24,334 bases of DNA. Source: Theodoxus fluviatilis (lineage: Eukaryota; Mollusca; Gastropoda; Cycloneritida; Neritidae). Made by a program: the position numbers and the translations under genes. The stretch is from the NCBI GenBank assembly GCA_034096865.1, contig JAWQFJ010016993.1:25001-49334 (forward strand), in the 5' to 3' direction. Under the pieces are notes generated by a model, which was not told the origin of the DNA, did no database searches, and saw only the letters and a list, made by a program, of their open reading frames with translations. Each line of letters starts with the position of its first letter. Position 1 is the first letter of the stretch. Below are positions 9,416 through 18,084 of this stretch, one piece after another.

Positions 9416-9493
9416 ATCACCCCTGCACCTCATCCCACCCACTCCTGCACCTCGACCCCACCCACCTCTGCACTTCACCCCACCCACCCCTGT
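9416..9493. repeat. ~23-bp C-rich repeat, three copies
   Basis: CTGCACYTC followed by CCCACCCAC occurs three times at about 23-bp spacing. It is short and degenerate. Confidence 0.7.
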
Positions 9494-9616
9494 CATCCTC
9501 CTCCCCAACCCGAGCCCTGCCCGTTGAAGCAGCTCTCATCAAATCCTCCTGAATTGCGCCCTAGGCTGCGGGAGAGGGGAACTGAAGCGCTGATCCGAGG
9601 GGCGGAGGAGGGCTGT

Positions 9617-9755
9617 TAGTCCTGAGGCCAAGCAGCTCTATCGTTCAAAAGCGTCGGATAGTTGTTTAGACCAAAATGTTTTTGTTCTCATGGGTTAAGG
9701 GAATATTCTTTGTTGATATTTTGTACACTATAACCTTCAAATGTATCTAAGTAAC
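9617..9755 (+). repeat. Left terminal inverted repeat
   Basis: Perfect for 26 bp against 13085-13110. It then diverges for about 20 bp, matches again over TTTAGACCAAAATGTTTT (9665-9682), and matches loosely over ACTATAAC and ATCTAA...AACG near 9728-9755. Confidence 0.9.
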
Positions 9756-9852
9756 GTATGATAATTAAAAGAAGTTGGAGAAAAAAAACCTATGAAAAAC
9801 GCCTATTTGACAGTACCAGATTTGGAGTTGCGTCCCTTGTATACGAGTTTCA

Positions 9853-10256
9853 ATGGCGCTTGACAAGTGCTGCGAAGAGATTAATTCTCTAGATTTAGCG
9901 AGTTTCACAGAGATTAAGTGGAATACCACCATATGGTCAAGCAAGCAGTGGAGAAGTTTAGACGGCGAAGAACGTGTGATAGCTGAGAAACTTGCTTTAC
10001 AATCAACGCCTGAAAGTGAAACGAGTTCGTTTCACAAACAAACGAAGAATCGAACAGGCGCCGCGTCGCTTTGAGAAAGGCAAAGCTGCGGGAGCTGTTT
10101 CACAGAGGAAAAAAAATGAGACCACAAAGACAGAACAGCCGAGAATCGACTACCAGGAGCGAACATATCCTGCCTCCTGTCTGTATTGCGTGCAGAAAGA
10201 CAAAGTCTAAAAAATGCAAATCGACATATACTTGGGCTCCAGAAAAACTAGTACAA
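9853..10256 (+). pseudogene. Transposon-borne zinc-binding protein, first exon, frameshifted
   Basis: Three frames together resemble one protein N-terminus. The first (9853 to about 10011) reads LASFTEIKW, then LDGEERVIAEKLALQ. The second (about 10011-10090) reads RVRFTNKRRIEQAPRRFEKG. The third (10095-10256) reads LPPVCIACRKTKSKKC and ends EKLVQ. I associate this order (conserved Trp/Glu-rich start, basic FTNK.RIEQA helix, CxxC knuckle, EKLVQ) with repetitive hypothetical proteins in marine invertebrates; that is recollection, not a search. A donor-like GTACGT directly follows LVQ at 10257, so this is probably a first exon. Two frameshifts make it a pseudogene. It lies about 100 bp inside the left TIR in the expected orientation. 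Confidence 0.5.
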
Positions 10257-10372
10257 GTACGTTGAACGTTAAACTTTCGTTACATTTTAGTAAAAACTAG
10301 TTGATTGATTGCCTGATTGATCATAAAAACCGCTGGCGCTGAACCTCCAGGTTTTGGCATTTAAGAAAAGAT

Positions 10373-10548
10373 CGGGTTCGAACCCGCAACCTCTCGAGAA
10401 AAGAGGGGGAAAACACACACACACATAAAAACACAAAAAAACCACAACCTCTCGAAAAAAGAGAAGAAAAAAAAAGTTTTAGCGCAGAATCAAACCTGGT
10501 CATGCATGACCAAGAGTCGAACGCTCTACCAGCTGAGCCATTAGAGAA
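10373..10548 (-). mobile_element. tRNA-like Pol III relic (SINE-like)
   Basis: On the minus strand, TGGCTCAGCTGGTAGAGCG (10540-10522) matches the tRNA A box and D arm. GGTTTGATTC (10496-10487) is a B-box-like sequence at tRNA spacing, and nine T residues (10475-10467) follow as a Pol III terminator. Acceptor and anticodon stems do not pair, so it is not a working tRNA. A second, perfect B box lies downstream inside the palindrome CGGGTTCGAACCCG (10373-10386). A CAACCTCTCGARAAAAGAG direct repeat (10387 and 10444) surrounds an A/C-rich stretch. Confidence 0.55.
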
Positions 10549-10869
10549 TTGCTATGACGGAGTGTTTGTAAAGCATGTAAATCCACTTCTAAGCTATCGG
10601 CCCAGGAACAATCAACCATATATTTTAAACATGATGGATAGGTTCAGGAAGCTCCTATTATGACATGTTTTGCTTTCCTTTGGCATGTCATAGACGCTGA
10701 ATTAACACTCACACAGTCACACAGAGGAGGAAGTGTATTATAGATGTTCAACCCAGACATGTGCATTCGTACTCATTCAGTGATTCACGCACACACCGTG
10801 TGTGGTTACCGTGGTTACGTTGTGTTTTCTTCGCGTAGACACTGATGTATATCTAAATACGTTGAGTAG
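10549..10869. other. Unidentified spacer inside the transposon
   Basis: Unique sequence of about 320 bp. I looked for the left end of the Harbinger element here as the complement of its right end and found none with confidence; GGCCC near 10600 is the only weak hint. Confidence 0.4.
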
Positions 10870-10879
10870 ATAGAAAAAA

Positions 10880-11080
10880 ATGGCTAGCAAGAAAAAAGAG
10901 AGAAAGGCAAGGGCAAAAAACTTCAGTGAAATCGAAATGAGTGTGTTGGTCCTGAAATGCGCCACTTACATAAAATCTAAGCGCAAGAAGGACTTGCAGG
11001 ACGGGCGTGAGGCTGGTGTTGAGGAAGAATGTGAAGTAGACGTGCTTGCGAACGTGGAAGAATGTGGAGGTGGTTTGTAA
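10880..11080 (+). pseudogene. Harbinger Myb/SANT-like protein, N-terminal fragment
   Basis: The start MASKKKERKARAKNFSEIEM, followed by SVLV, has the basic leader plus NFS.IEMSVLV of the first helix of Myb/SANT-like DNA-binding proteins carried by Harbinger elements. Similarity ends near residue 30; the remaining Glu-rich residues to the stop look unrelated, as expected where a deletion joined other sequence. In intact elements this protein takes the transposase into the nucleus and to the TIRs. The start codon follows a run of A residues and fits the family start. Confidence 0.55.
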
Positions 11081-11203
11081 CTTTGTTCATGTAGCAAAGA
11101 ACGTGTATGATTACTTGTGTTTGTGAGTGTAGATTGTCTATGAAAGAATGTGTAGAGTTAACACGTGCAAAATGCGTGATAGCGTCATAAGTGCCTGACG
11201 ACG

Positions 11204-11422
11204 TCATTCTTTCGGTTGCTGTGCCTTTGAATAATTCTGGGTTCGACTGATTTCTTTATGGATCTCGTCGGTGATGGCCAAGATTTCCTTTCGATGGAAT
11301 CGAAACTTTCTGAACACCTCTTCATCATTAAATACTTCTAACGGGTGCCTTCGGTCTCGGAATACTCGGTTTTTCCTTAACAGATTGTCATGAATTCGTT
11401 TCTTAAGCACAATCGCTGCCAT
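11204..11422 (-). pseudogene. HARBI1-like transposase, N-terminal fragment
   Basis: The 72-residue frame contains RDRRHPLEVFNDEEVFRKFR and HRKEILAITDEI (about residues 22-53), which match the N-terminal helical region of PIF/Harbinger transposases and HARBI1 (RDR..PLE.....E....RF....I). It ends soon after EISRTQ, before any of the DDE catalytic residues, so about four fifths of the protein is missing. Orientation is convergent with the Myb fragment at 10880, as in complete elements. Confidence 0.75.
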
Positions 11423-11691
11423 CTTGCCTCTCTCGATAACCCCGGTTTATCTATTTATCTTGCCGACTTCGGGAGAATAGTTTAACACTCTGCTTTGACG
11501 CGAGTTTAGGGCTAAATCGCCGTCATGAATAGGAGAATTTAAACCGAAGTCAAGATAAATCGGGGATAGGAGATAAATCGAGTGTTAAAAAGATAAATCG
11601 CCGTCGTGAATACGGGCCAAGAACAATAAAAATACAGCCAGAGAACTACCAGAATCGGCGATAGGCCCTGGACGCCTAAGCAAGCCGAAGA

Positions 11692-11715
11692 ATTCTATTC
11701 TATTCTATTCTATTC
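11692..11715. repeat. (TTCTA)n microsatellite
   Basis: Nearly five copies of ATTCT. It lies about 75 bp beyond the Harbinger right end. Confidence 0.95.
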
Positions 11716-11742
11716 ACCCTCCTTCAAAAATCTCCTCGCAAA

Positions 11743-11779
11743 TGACGTCACGTTATTCGACGTCAAATGATCACGTCAC
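11743..11779. promoter_or_regulatory. Cluster of three ACGTCA sites
   Basis: TGACGTCA (11743), GACGTCA (11759) and a TCACGTCA-type site (11771) lie within 37 bp. These are CREB/ATF-type matches inside a transposon, with no adjacent gene. Function is not established. Confidence 0.3.
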
Positions 11780-11879
11780 AGATTTTGCAAAATGGAGTCT
11801 GTTGAATCGTTTTCATTGAAACACCAAAATGTAAAAAAGTCACTTTCGTTTCAAACCTCGATTCTGAAAATTTGATAAT

Positions 11880-12030
11880 ATTGAATGGGACCTAACTTCC
11901 AGTCAGTGTGCAAAATCTCAAGGAAATCCGTCCAGTAGTTTTTGAGATATAGGCCGTGGAGTCGGGACAGACAGACACACACACAGACAGATAAAGTCTG
12001 TAGGACCTCCAGTAAACCTGGAGGGATTCA
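11880..12030 (+). mobile_element. RTE-like or SINE 3' tail fragment
   Basis: AAATCCGTCCAGTAGTTTTT followed by GAGATAT and a GACAGACAGACACACAC run resembles the 3' tails of RTE-group LINEs and the SINEs that borrow them. ATCTCAA (11915) pairs with TTGAGAT (11942), giving a hairpin with a 20-base loop. A second perfect 7-bp hairpin, CCTCCAG/CTGGAGG, lies at 12006-12024. No coding part of such an element is present here. Confidence 0.4.
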
Positions 12031-12425
12031 TTTTGAGGTCTATTTACACCATAATCATGTGAGGAAAATAGTGTTGCTTGTTGCACGAAACCAAGTTAAA
12101 GGGGCAGTCTAGGGAAAATAAATAATGTCCAAAGAAAGTCAGTAGGTAGGAGGTATATGAAAAAAAAAATGAACATGATCTTCGACTCAAACAATCCCCA
12201 GAATACAGATTTAAGATACAAAAATGAACAAAGTGGTAAATACGCATAAGTTTTAGTGCGATAATGAGTGCGCAAATGTTGTTTGTTTTTTTTTAACCAG
12301 ATTTTGGGCGATAATCTTAGAATGGCGTCTTACCAAAGTGGATGCTAGTAACGATCTTTTTGGAAACAAAATTAACCATGATCTTAACATTAGTTTAACC
12401 TGAAATTTGGCAAACAAATAAAGAA
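12031..12425. other. AT-rich spacer inside the transposon
   Basis: About 400 bp, with no recognised coding sequence. AAAGGGGCAGTCTAGGG near 12099 looks like the end of a small DNA element, but no inverted partner was found. Confidence 0.4.
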
Positions 12426-12460
12426 ATGGATAATCTATACAGCAAACTATATTTTATTAG

Positions 12461-12641
12461 CAGCTGCCACCGCAACTCTCTGCCATGCACACAACTGTGT
12501 GCATGTGTTGGGTGTGTGAACAAACAGTCGGCGTTGGTGGAGGAAGACATGGATAGAACAAGTGACACTGACAGTAGTGGTTCTGACACTGAAATGTATT
12601 TTGAAGGAGACGTTGATTCCATTGATTCAGACTGGGAATGA
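12461..12641 (+). pseudogene. Transposon protein last exon: Cys-rich motif plus acidic tail
   Basis: After an acceptor-like TTTTATTAG at 12460 the frame reads SCHRNSLPCTQLCACVGCVN and then an Asp/Glu/Ser-rich tail ending DSIDSDWE at a stop (12639-12641). The C.xRNSLPC...C.C.GC.N spacing recalls CXC/tesmin-like Cys-rich DNA-binding segments found near the C-terminus of repeat-borne invertebrate proteins. It lies on the same strand as the first exon at 9853 and close to the right TIR, so it is probably the last exon of the same gene, with the middle lost or replaced. Intact as far as it goes. Confidence 0.45.
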
Positions 12642-12944
12642 TTTCAACAGTATTGTGTTTGTGTGGAGATTGTGCAACCAAGAGATGTGCAGAAGGATTA
12701 GGTGGTGGTGTGTGCACATTGCTACGTATGTTGACTATCAAGGGAGGCAACTCAAATGATTTGAGTAAAACAAGTTTTTTTATTCTTAATTAATTGCTTA
12801 CTAAACCGAAATCACTAACATACTCCAATATATGAAGTATTGTAATATTTTAACATGCCTACTTACTTTAGTCGGGGAAAATAAAAAGTTACAACACACT
12901 TTTATTTCTTCTTCTTTTTACCTGTTTGCGTGAAAAACGAATTT
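12642..12944. other. Noncoding AT-rich DNA before right TIR
   Basis: Probably the 3' untranslated part of the transposon gene. AATAAA occurs near 12889 (GGGGAAAATAAAAAG). No other feature seen. Confidence 0.35.
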
Positions 12945-13110
12945 TAAAAACAGAAAAATCTCATTATTTAGATTCTACCCAAAGTTATAGTATCTCAAAA
13001 TGTCATATACCAGGTGTCTTCTTTCAAAATATGTCAAAACATTTTGGTCTAAACTTGTAGCCGACACTTCCTTTTTCTAGGGCTGATAGAGCTGCTTGGC
13101 CTCAGGACTA
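12945..13110 (-). repeat. Right terminal inverted repeat
   Basis: This is the inverted partner of 9617-9755. The outer 26 bp are identical, and the right copy is about 8 bp longer than the left between the two conserved blocks. The inner part (12962-13005) aligns loosely with the left arm. Confidence 0.88.
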
Positions 13111-13329
13111 TGTGGGAATACAGCGCAGGCCGCCGTCCTGAGCGAGCCTTTCAATGCAGGGCAGCAGAGACACTGACCCAGACTGCCCCACACACAGCCG
13201 GGCCCGGGCTTTGGTGCCCACTGTTTGCAGATCTAGAGCGCGGAGGCCGTGAAAAACAGGATCCTCGCTACCTTTGTGTCACCGTGGGCCTCAATCGATA
13301 CATTCTTTCACACTTCGTTTACTTCGACT
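13111..13329. other. Unique flank between transposon and 21-bp array
   Basis: GC-rich unique sequence. It continues the host sequence left of 9617, because it follows the right TIR directly. No gene recognised. Confidence 0.5.
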
Positions 13330-15748
13330 CACACCACACTGCATCACTCTCACCACACACTGCATCACTCTCACCACACACTACATCACTCTCACCACAC
13401 ACTGCATCACTCTCACCACACACTGCATCACTCTCACCACACACTGCATCACTCTCACCACACACTGCATCACTCTCACCACACACTGCATCACTCTCAC
13501 CACACACTGCATCACTCTCACCACACACTGCATCACTCTCACCACACACTGCATCACTCTCACCACACACTGCATCACTCTCACCACACACTGCATCACT
13601 CTCACCACACACTGCATCACTCTCACCACACACTGCATCACTCTCACTACACACTGCATCACTCTCACCACACACTGCATCACTCTCACCACACACTGCA
13701 TCACACACACTCTCACCACACACTGCATCACTCTCACCACACACTACATCACTCTCACCACACACTGCATCACTCTCACCACACACTGCATCACTCTCAC
13801 CACACACTGCATCACTCTCACTACACACTGCATCACTCTCACCACACACTGCATCACTCTCACCACACACTGCATCACTCTCACCACACACTGCATCACT
13901 CTCACCACACACTGCATCACTCTCACCACACACTGCATCACTCTCACCACACACTGCATCACTCTCACCACACACTGCATCACTCTCACCACACACTGCA
14001 TCACTCTCACTACACACTGCATCACTCTCACCACACACTGCATCACTCTCACCACACACTGCATCACTCTCACCACACACTGCATCACTCTCACTACACA
14101 CTGCATCACTCTCACTACACACTGCATCACTCTCACCACACACTGCATCACTCTCACCACACACTGCATCACTCTCACCACACACTGCATCACTCTCACC
14201 ACACACTGCATCACTCTCACTACACACTGCATCACTCTCACTACACACTGCATCACTCTCACTACACACTGCATCACTCTCACCACACCCAACATCACTC
14301 TCATCACACACTGCATCACTCTCACCACACACTGCATCACTCTCACCACACACTGCATCACTCTCACCACACACTGCATCACTCTCACCACACACTGCAT
14401 CACTCTCACCACACACTGCATCACTCTCACCACACACTGCATCACTCTCACCACACACTGCATCACTCTCACCACACACTGCATCACTCTCACCACACAC
14501 TGCATCACTCTCACCACACACTGCATCACTCTCACCACACACTGCATCACCCTCACTACACACTGCATCACTCTCACTACACACTGCATCACTCTCACCA
14601 CACACTGCATCACTCTCACCACACACTACATCACTCTCACCACACACTACATCACTCTCACCACACACTACATCACTCTCACCACACACTACATCACTCT
14701 CACCACACACTACATCACTCTCACTACACACTGCATCACTCTCACCACACACTACATCACTCTCACCACACACTACATCACTCTCACTACACACTGCATC
14801 ACTCTCACCACACACTGCATCACTCTCACCACACACTGCATCACTCTCACCACACACTGCATCACTCTCACCACACACTGCATCACTCTCACCACACACT
14901 GCATCACTCTCACCACACCCAACATCACTCTCATCACACACTGCATCACTCTCACCACACACTGCATCACTCTCACCACACACTGCATCACTCTCACCAC
15001 ACACTGCATCACTCTCACCACACACTGCATCACTCTCACCACACACTGCATCACTCTCACTACACACTGCATCACTCTCACTACACACTGCATCACTCTC
15101 ACACCGCACTGCATCACTCTCACCACACACTGCATCACTCTCACCACACACTGCATCACTCTCACCACACACTGCATCACTCTCACCACACACTGCATCA
15201 CTCTCACCACACACTGCATCACCCTCACTACACACTGCATCACTCTCACTACACACTGCATCACTCTCACCACACACTGCATCACTCTCACTACACACTA
15301 CATCACTCTCACTACACACTACATCACCCTCACTACGCACTGCATCACTCTCACCACACACTACATCACCCTCACTACGCACTGCATCACTCTCACCACA
15401 CACTGCATCACACACACACACACACCACACTACATCACTCTCACCACACACTGCATCACACACACACACACACACCACACTACATCACTCTCACTACACA
15501 CTACATCACCCTCACTACGCACTGCATCACTCTCACCACACACTGCATCACTCTCACCACACACTGCATCACACACACACACACACCACACTACATCACT
15601 CTCACTACACACTACATCACCCTCACTACGCACTGCATCACTCTCACCACACACTGCATCACACACACACACACACCACACTACATCACTCTCACCACAC
15701 ACTACATCACACACACACCACACTACATCACTCTCACTACACACTGCA

Positions 15749-15807
<59 letters not shown>

Positions 15808-15836
15808 ACACTACAATACTCTCACCACACACTGCA

Positions 15837-15923
<87 letters not shown>

Positions 15924-16190
15924 ACACTACAATTCTCTCACTACACACTACATCACTCTCACCACACACTTCATCACTCTCACCACACACTGCATCACTC
16001 TCACCACACACTACATCGCTCTCACCACACACTACATCACTCTCACCACACCCAACATCACTCTCATCACACACTGCATCACTCTCACCACACACTGCAC
16101 CACTCTCACCACACACTGCATCACTCTCACCACACACTACATCACTCTCACCACACACTACATCACTCTCACCACACACTGCATCACACA
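13330..16190. repeat. 21-bp minisatellite, about 130 copies
   Basis: CACTCTCACCACACACTG is the core of a 21-bp unit. Because 21 is a multiple of 3 and the unit lacks stops in several frames of both strands, it yields open frames of 700-1080 codons, which I treat as artefacts. Common variants are TACATC for GCATC and CACTAC for CACCAC. A marked unit, CACCACACCCAACATCACTC, occurs at 14281, 14911 (630 bp, 30 units later) and 16044. From 15400 the units are interspersed with CA runs. Confidence 0.97.
15750..15922. repeat. Two (CA)n runs inside the 21-bp array
   Basis: Pure CA from 15750 to 15806 and from 15839 to 15922, separated by about one and a half 21-bp units. Shorter CA runs occur at 15411, 15458, 15571 and 15660. 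They always extend the CATCACACAC junction of the unit. Confidence 0.95.
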
Positions 16191-16221
16191 CAGCACACAC
16201 TGAATTTCACACGTCACACAC

Positions 16222-16264
<43 letters not shown>
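16222..16264. repeat. (TC)n microsatellite
   Basis: About 20 TC units closing the 21-bp array, followed by a CGCACACGCGCAC stretch. Confidence 0.95.
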
Positions 16265-16268
<4 letters not shown>

Positions 16269-16304
16269 CACGCGCACGCACACTCGCGCACATATCAAAA
16301 TGAC

Positions 16305-16310
16305 TTTATT
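16305..16310 (-). terminator. Candidate poly(A) signal AATAAA, minus strand
   Basis: TTTATT on the plus strand reads AATAAA on the minus strand, followed by GTCATTTTGATATGTG. It could end the 3' untranslated region of the minus-strand LINE at 16961, or an unrelated transcript. One hexamer is weak evidence. Confidence 0.3.
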
Positions 16311-16960
16311 CATGAAAGAATAGTGCAAGTCTGCACACATGAATAGGTACACGAAAAAGAGTACAACACAAGACAGAACACTGCCTAGTAGCAACAGCCC
16401 ATGAGGTCATTTCACACATTAGCCACTCTGGTCTCTCCCTTGTATCAAATAGCATTAGAAACAACACCAGATAGGTATTTGCAACAATCCATGTTTAACA
16501 TCACTTTCCTTTTCAGCAAGTTAATTTCAATCAGATGTTAATGATGTACACCCTCATTATTTCTCAACATTTCTTTTCCCCCATGAATTTGAGAACATTT
16601 ATTTTACCTTCACAAACACTTACGTGGTCCAACCGCAAGAGTGGCAATGATATACTAAGGATGTACACACCAGAGGATCTCCACCCATATTGATACACTG
16701 CATGACTGCAGACATGAGCACGTGCACTATGATAAAGCAAAAGCAGCACAAAATACAGGTTTTTGATGTTGATACAGAGCAAAAGTGCAGGTGTTAATAT
16801 TTGCATAATTGTAACATTTCAAAGTACAAAGGTGTGGTGAGTCAATCCAAGGGGAGCAATTCTATTATCTCCCCTTAGTTGTGAAGCGATGACTGAACTG
16901 TCAGTAGTCATTGAGTTCAAGTATCTGTCTGCCTTTTAATTGATACGCAACTTTTTCAAC
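16311..16960 (-). other. Possible 3' UTR of the minus-strand LINE
   Basis: Unique AT-rich DNA between the LINE stop codon and the AATAAA. It holds an inverted repeat, AAGGGGAG (16849-16856) and CTCCCCTT (16869-16876), with a 12-base loop. No coding frame of note is present on either strand. Confidence 0.35.
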
Positions 16961-17806
16961 TCACCCCTCACCCGGCAAGATCTTCCTGCATCTTTGTTTC
17001 CAGATCAGGCTAGAGCCTATCATGGCACTGACAGACAAGTATCTAGCGATGCTCTTTGCCCTGGATTTGGCTATCCCTACCATCTGCAGTCCACTGATCA
17101 CACGACTGTGAACACTTCCAAGGGCTCCCACCACAAGAACACAGATCTTACAATTAAATCCGTTGTTCTGGATTTCTGCACAAAGTGGGAGGTACTTGTC
17201 AAACTTTGCGTTGTAGAATTCTTCGACAAAAGCGTCGAATGGAACCGATACCTCCACTATTGTGCATGCGCCACTTTCACTGTCAATTACACACAAGTCT
17301 GGCTTGGTGTGACACACGCCTTCAAATGGTTGGCTACTGCTTGTGAAGTGGGACCGGGTCACGATCTGGTTTGTTAGGAGCAGAGCACGGGGGTTGACCT
17401 CACTCACAACCCTTCGCACAATCTCTACCACCCTGTCATGTCTTTTCTGGATTGCGTCCTTGCTTTCTCTGCAGCCGTTGAGAATGTGGCCGATTGTCTC
17501 TGACGCAAATCCACAATTGCCACATTCTTTGGGGTGGATTGCAGGGTAGTAGGTGTGCAGCAGGGTGTTGCATTCTGCGAGCTGCAGTCTTGCCTTTGTT
17601 ACAAACTTTGTTAGTTTTTCGCTCAATTTCAGGCTGTTTAGATGGCATGATGCCAGGGTGTGGTCGATGCCTGGGGAACACGCGATTCTGCCCTGTGATT
17701 CTTTCGCCTTCCATACTTCCACAAGCTTATCAAGCTGCAGGCTTTTGAGGAAGGTGAATGCGCTCGTAGCGTCTTTTTCTGTTTTCACCTGGAAAGTGGA
17801 GCCAGT
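16961..17806 (-). pseudogene. LINE C-terminus: CCHC knuckle and restriction-like endonuclease
   Basis: This in-frame continuation holds a zinc knuckle C89-X2-C92-X8-H101-X4-C106 (numbered from codon 17788) and, downstream, KPDLCVIDSESG (162-173) followed by IVEVSVPFDA, which gives PD-X14-E179. These are the paired hallmarks of R2-like LINE endonucleases, which nick the target to prime reverse transcription. A QGR motif sits at residues 32-34. The C-terminus ends naturally at 16961. Residues 5-30 follow TGSTFQVKT directly, so some 200-400 residues including the catalytic RT box are deleted at about 17780. The nuclease itself looks undamaged. Confidence 0.82.
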
Positions 17807-18028
17807 TTATATATCGCGCGTAATTTCGACTACCTGCTTGGGGTACGCCATCCGCTCTAGCTCCTGAATCATAAGCTCGTGGTCTACGCTGCAGAATGCG
17901 TCCTTCATGTCGATGAATGAGATGTATATTTTTGAAGACTGGTGAAGGAAGTCCGTGATTCCCGTTTTAAGGATGAAAACGTTCTTCTGGAGCCCATTGC
18001 AGGGCATGGATCCCTTTTGTCGTGCAGA
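17807..18028 (-). pseudogene. RT N-terminal part of the minus-strand LINE
   Basis: Reading from 18028 leftward, NGLQKNVFILKTGITDF and then IYISFIDMKDAFCSVDHELM form the conserved first RT motifs; FIDMKDAF carries the motif A Asp. The frame stops at TAA after ITRDI, where the downstream frame continues TGSTFQVKT without any shift, so the stop is a point mutation in the family's DI.TGSTF stretch. The apparent methionine at 18109 belongs to the neighbouring Penelope fragment and is not this element's start. Confidence 0.8.
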
Positions 18029-18059
18029 CATACATACATACATACACACACATACATAC
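18028..18059. repeat. (CATA)n microsatellite between two retroelements
   Basis: Six CATA units interrupted by CACACACA. The 5'-truncated end of the minus-strand LINE and the truncated start of the plus-strand Penelope-like fragment both abut it. Confidence 0.93.
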
Positions 18060-18084
18060 TGAAAAAGAGAGGACGCAGGGACGC

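Larger units (their letters stand above)
10870..11618. mobile_element. Internally deleted PIF/Harbinger element
   Basis: The 5' ends of the two genes usual for Harbinger elements, a Myb/SANT-like protein (plus strand) and a HARBI1-like nuclease (minus strand), face each other with their 3' parts gone. Beyond the HARBI1 start lies an element end: ATCGCCGTCGTGAATACGGG finishing at 11618, with a related subterminal copy CTAAATCGCCGTCATGAATA at 11512-11531. The left end was not found. It sits wholly inside the 9617-13110 transposon. Confidence 0.65.
9617..13110. mobile_element. DNA transposon with TIRs, internally decayed, 3494 bp
   Basis: The outermost 26 bp (9617-9642, beginning TAGTCCTGAGGCC) are perfectly inverted at 13085-13110. 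Similarity continues inward through TTTAGACCAAAATG (9665) against its complement near 13040-13053, and more weakly to about 9755 and 12945, giving imperfect TIRs of roughly 150 bp. The flanking triplet is TGT on both sides (9614-9616 and 13111-13113); alternatively the terminal TA is the duplicated target. Inside are a decayed N-terminal exon, a Cys-rich C-terminal exon and nested elements. No transposase catalytic domain is recognisable. I cannot assign a superfamily. Confidence 0.85.
16961..18028 (-). mobile_element. Internally deleted LINE with restriction-like endonuclease
   Basis: A minus-strand LINE copy truncated at its 5' end at the CATA microsatellite (18028). It joins RT motif A directly to the C-terminal zinc knuckle and nuclease; the catalytic YADD/FADD region is gone. 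The reading frame is kept across the junction and broken by a single TAA at 17809-17807. The nuclease type places it with the R2/R4/NeSL/Hero/Utopia assemblage; I cannot name the clade. Confidence 0.8.

Noticed and set aside
10476..10548. Functional tRNA gene
   Set aside because: A and B boxes are present, but acceptor, anticodon and T stems do not pair.
10549..10869. Left terminal repeat of the Harbinger element
   Set aside because: Only a GGCCC near 10600 matched the complement of the right end; too short to call.
12099..12115. End of another small DNA transposon (AAAGGGGCAGTCTAGGG)
   Set aside because: No inverted partner found within the window.
13110..16346. Histidine/Ser/Thr-rich ORFs of about 1000 codons in the 21-bp array
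   Set aside because: All three plus frames and at least one minus frame are open because the 21-bp unit lacks stops; this is a composition effect, with no sign of a protein.
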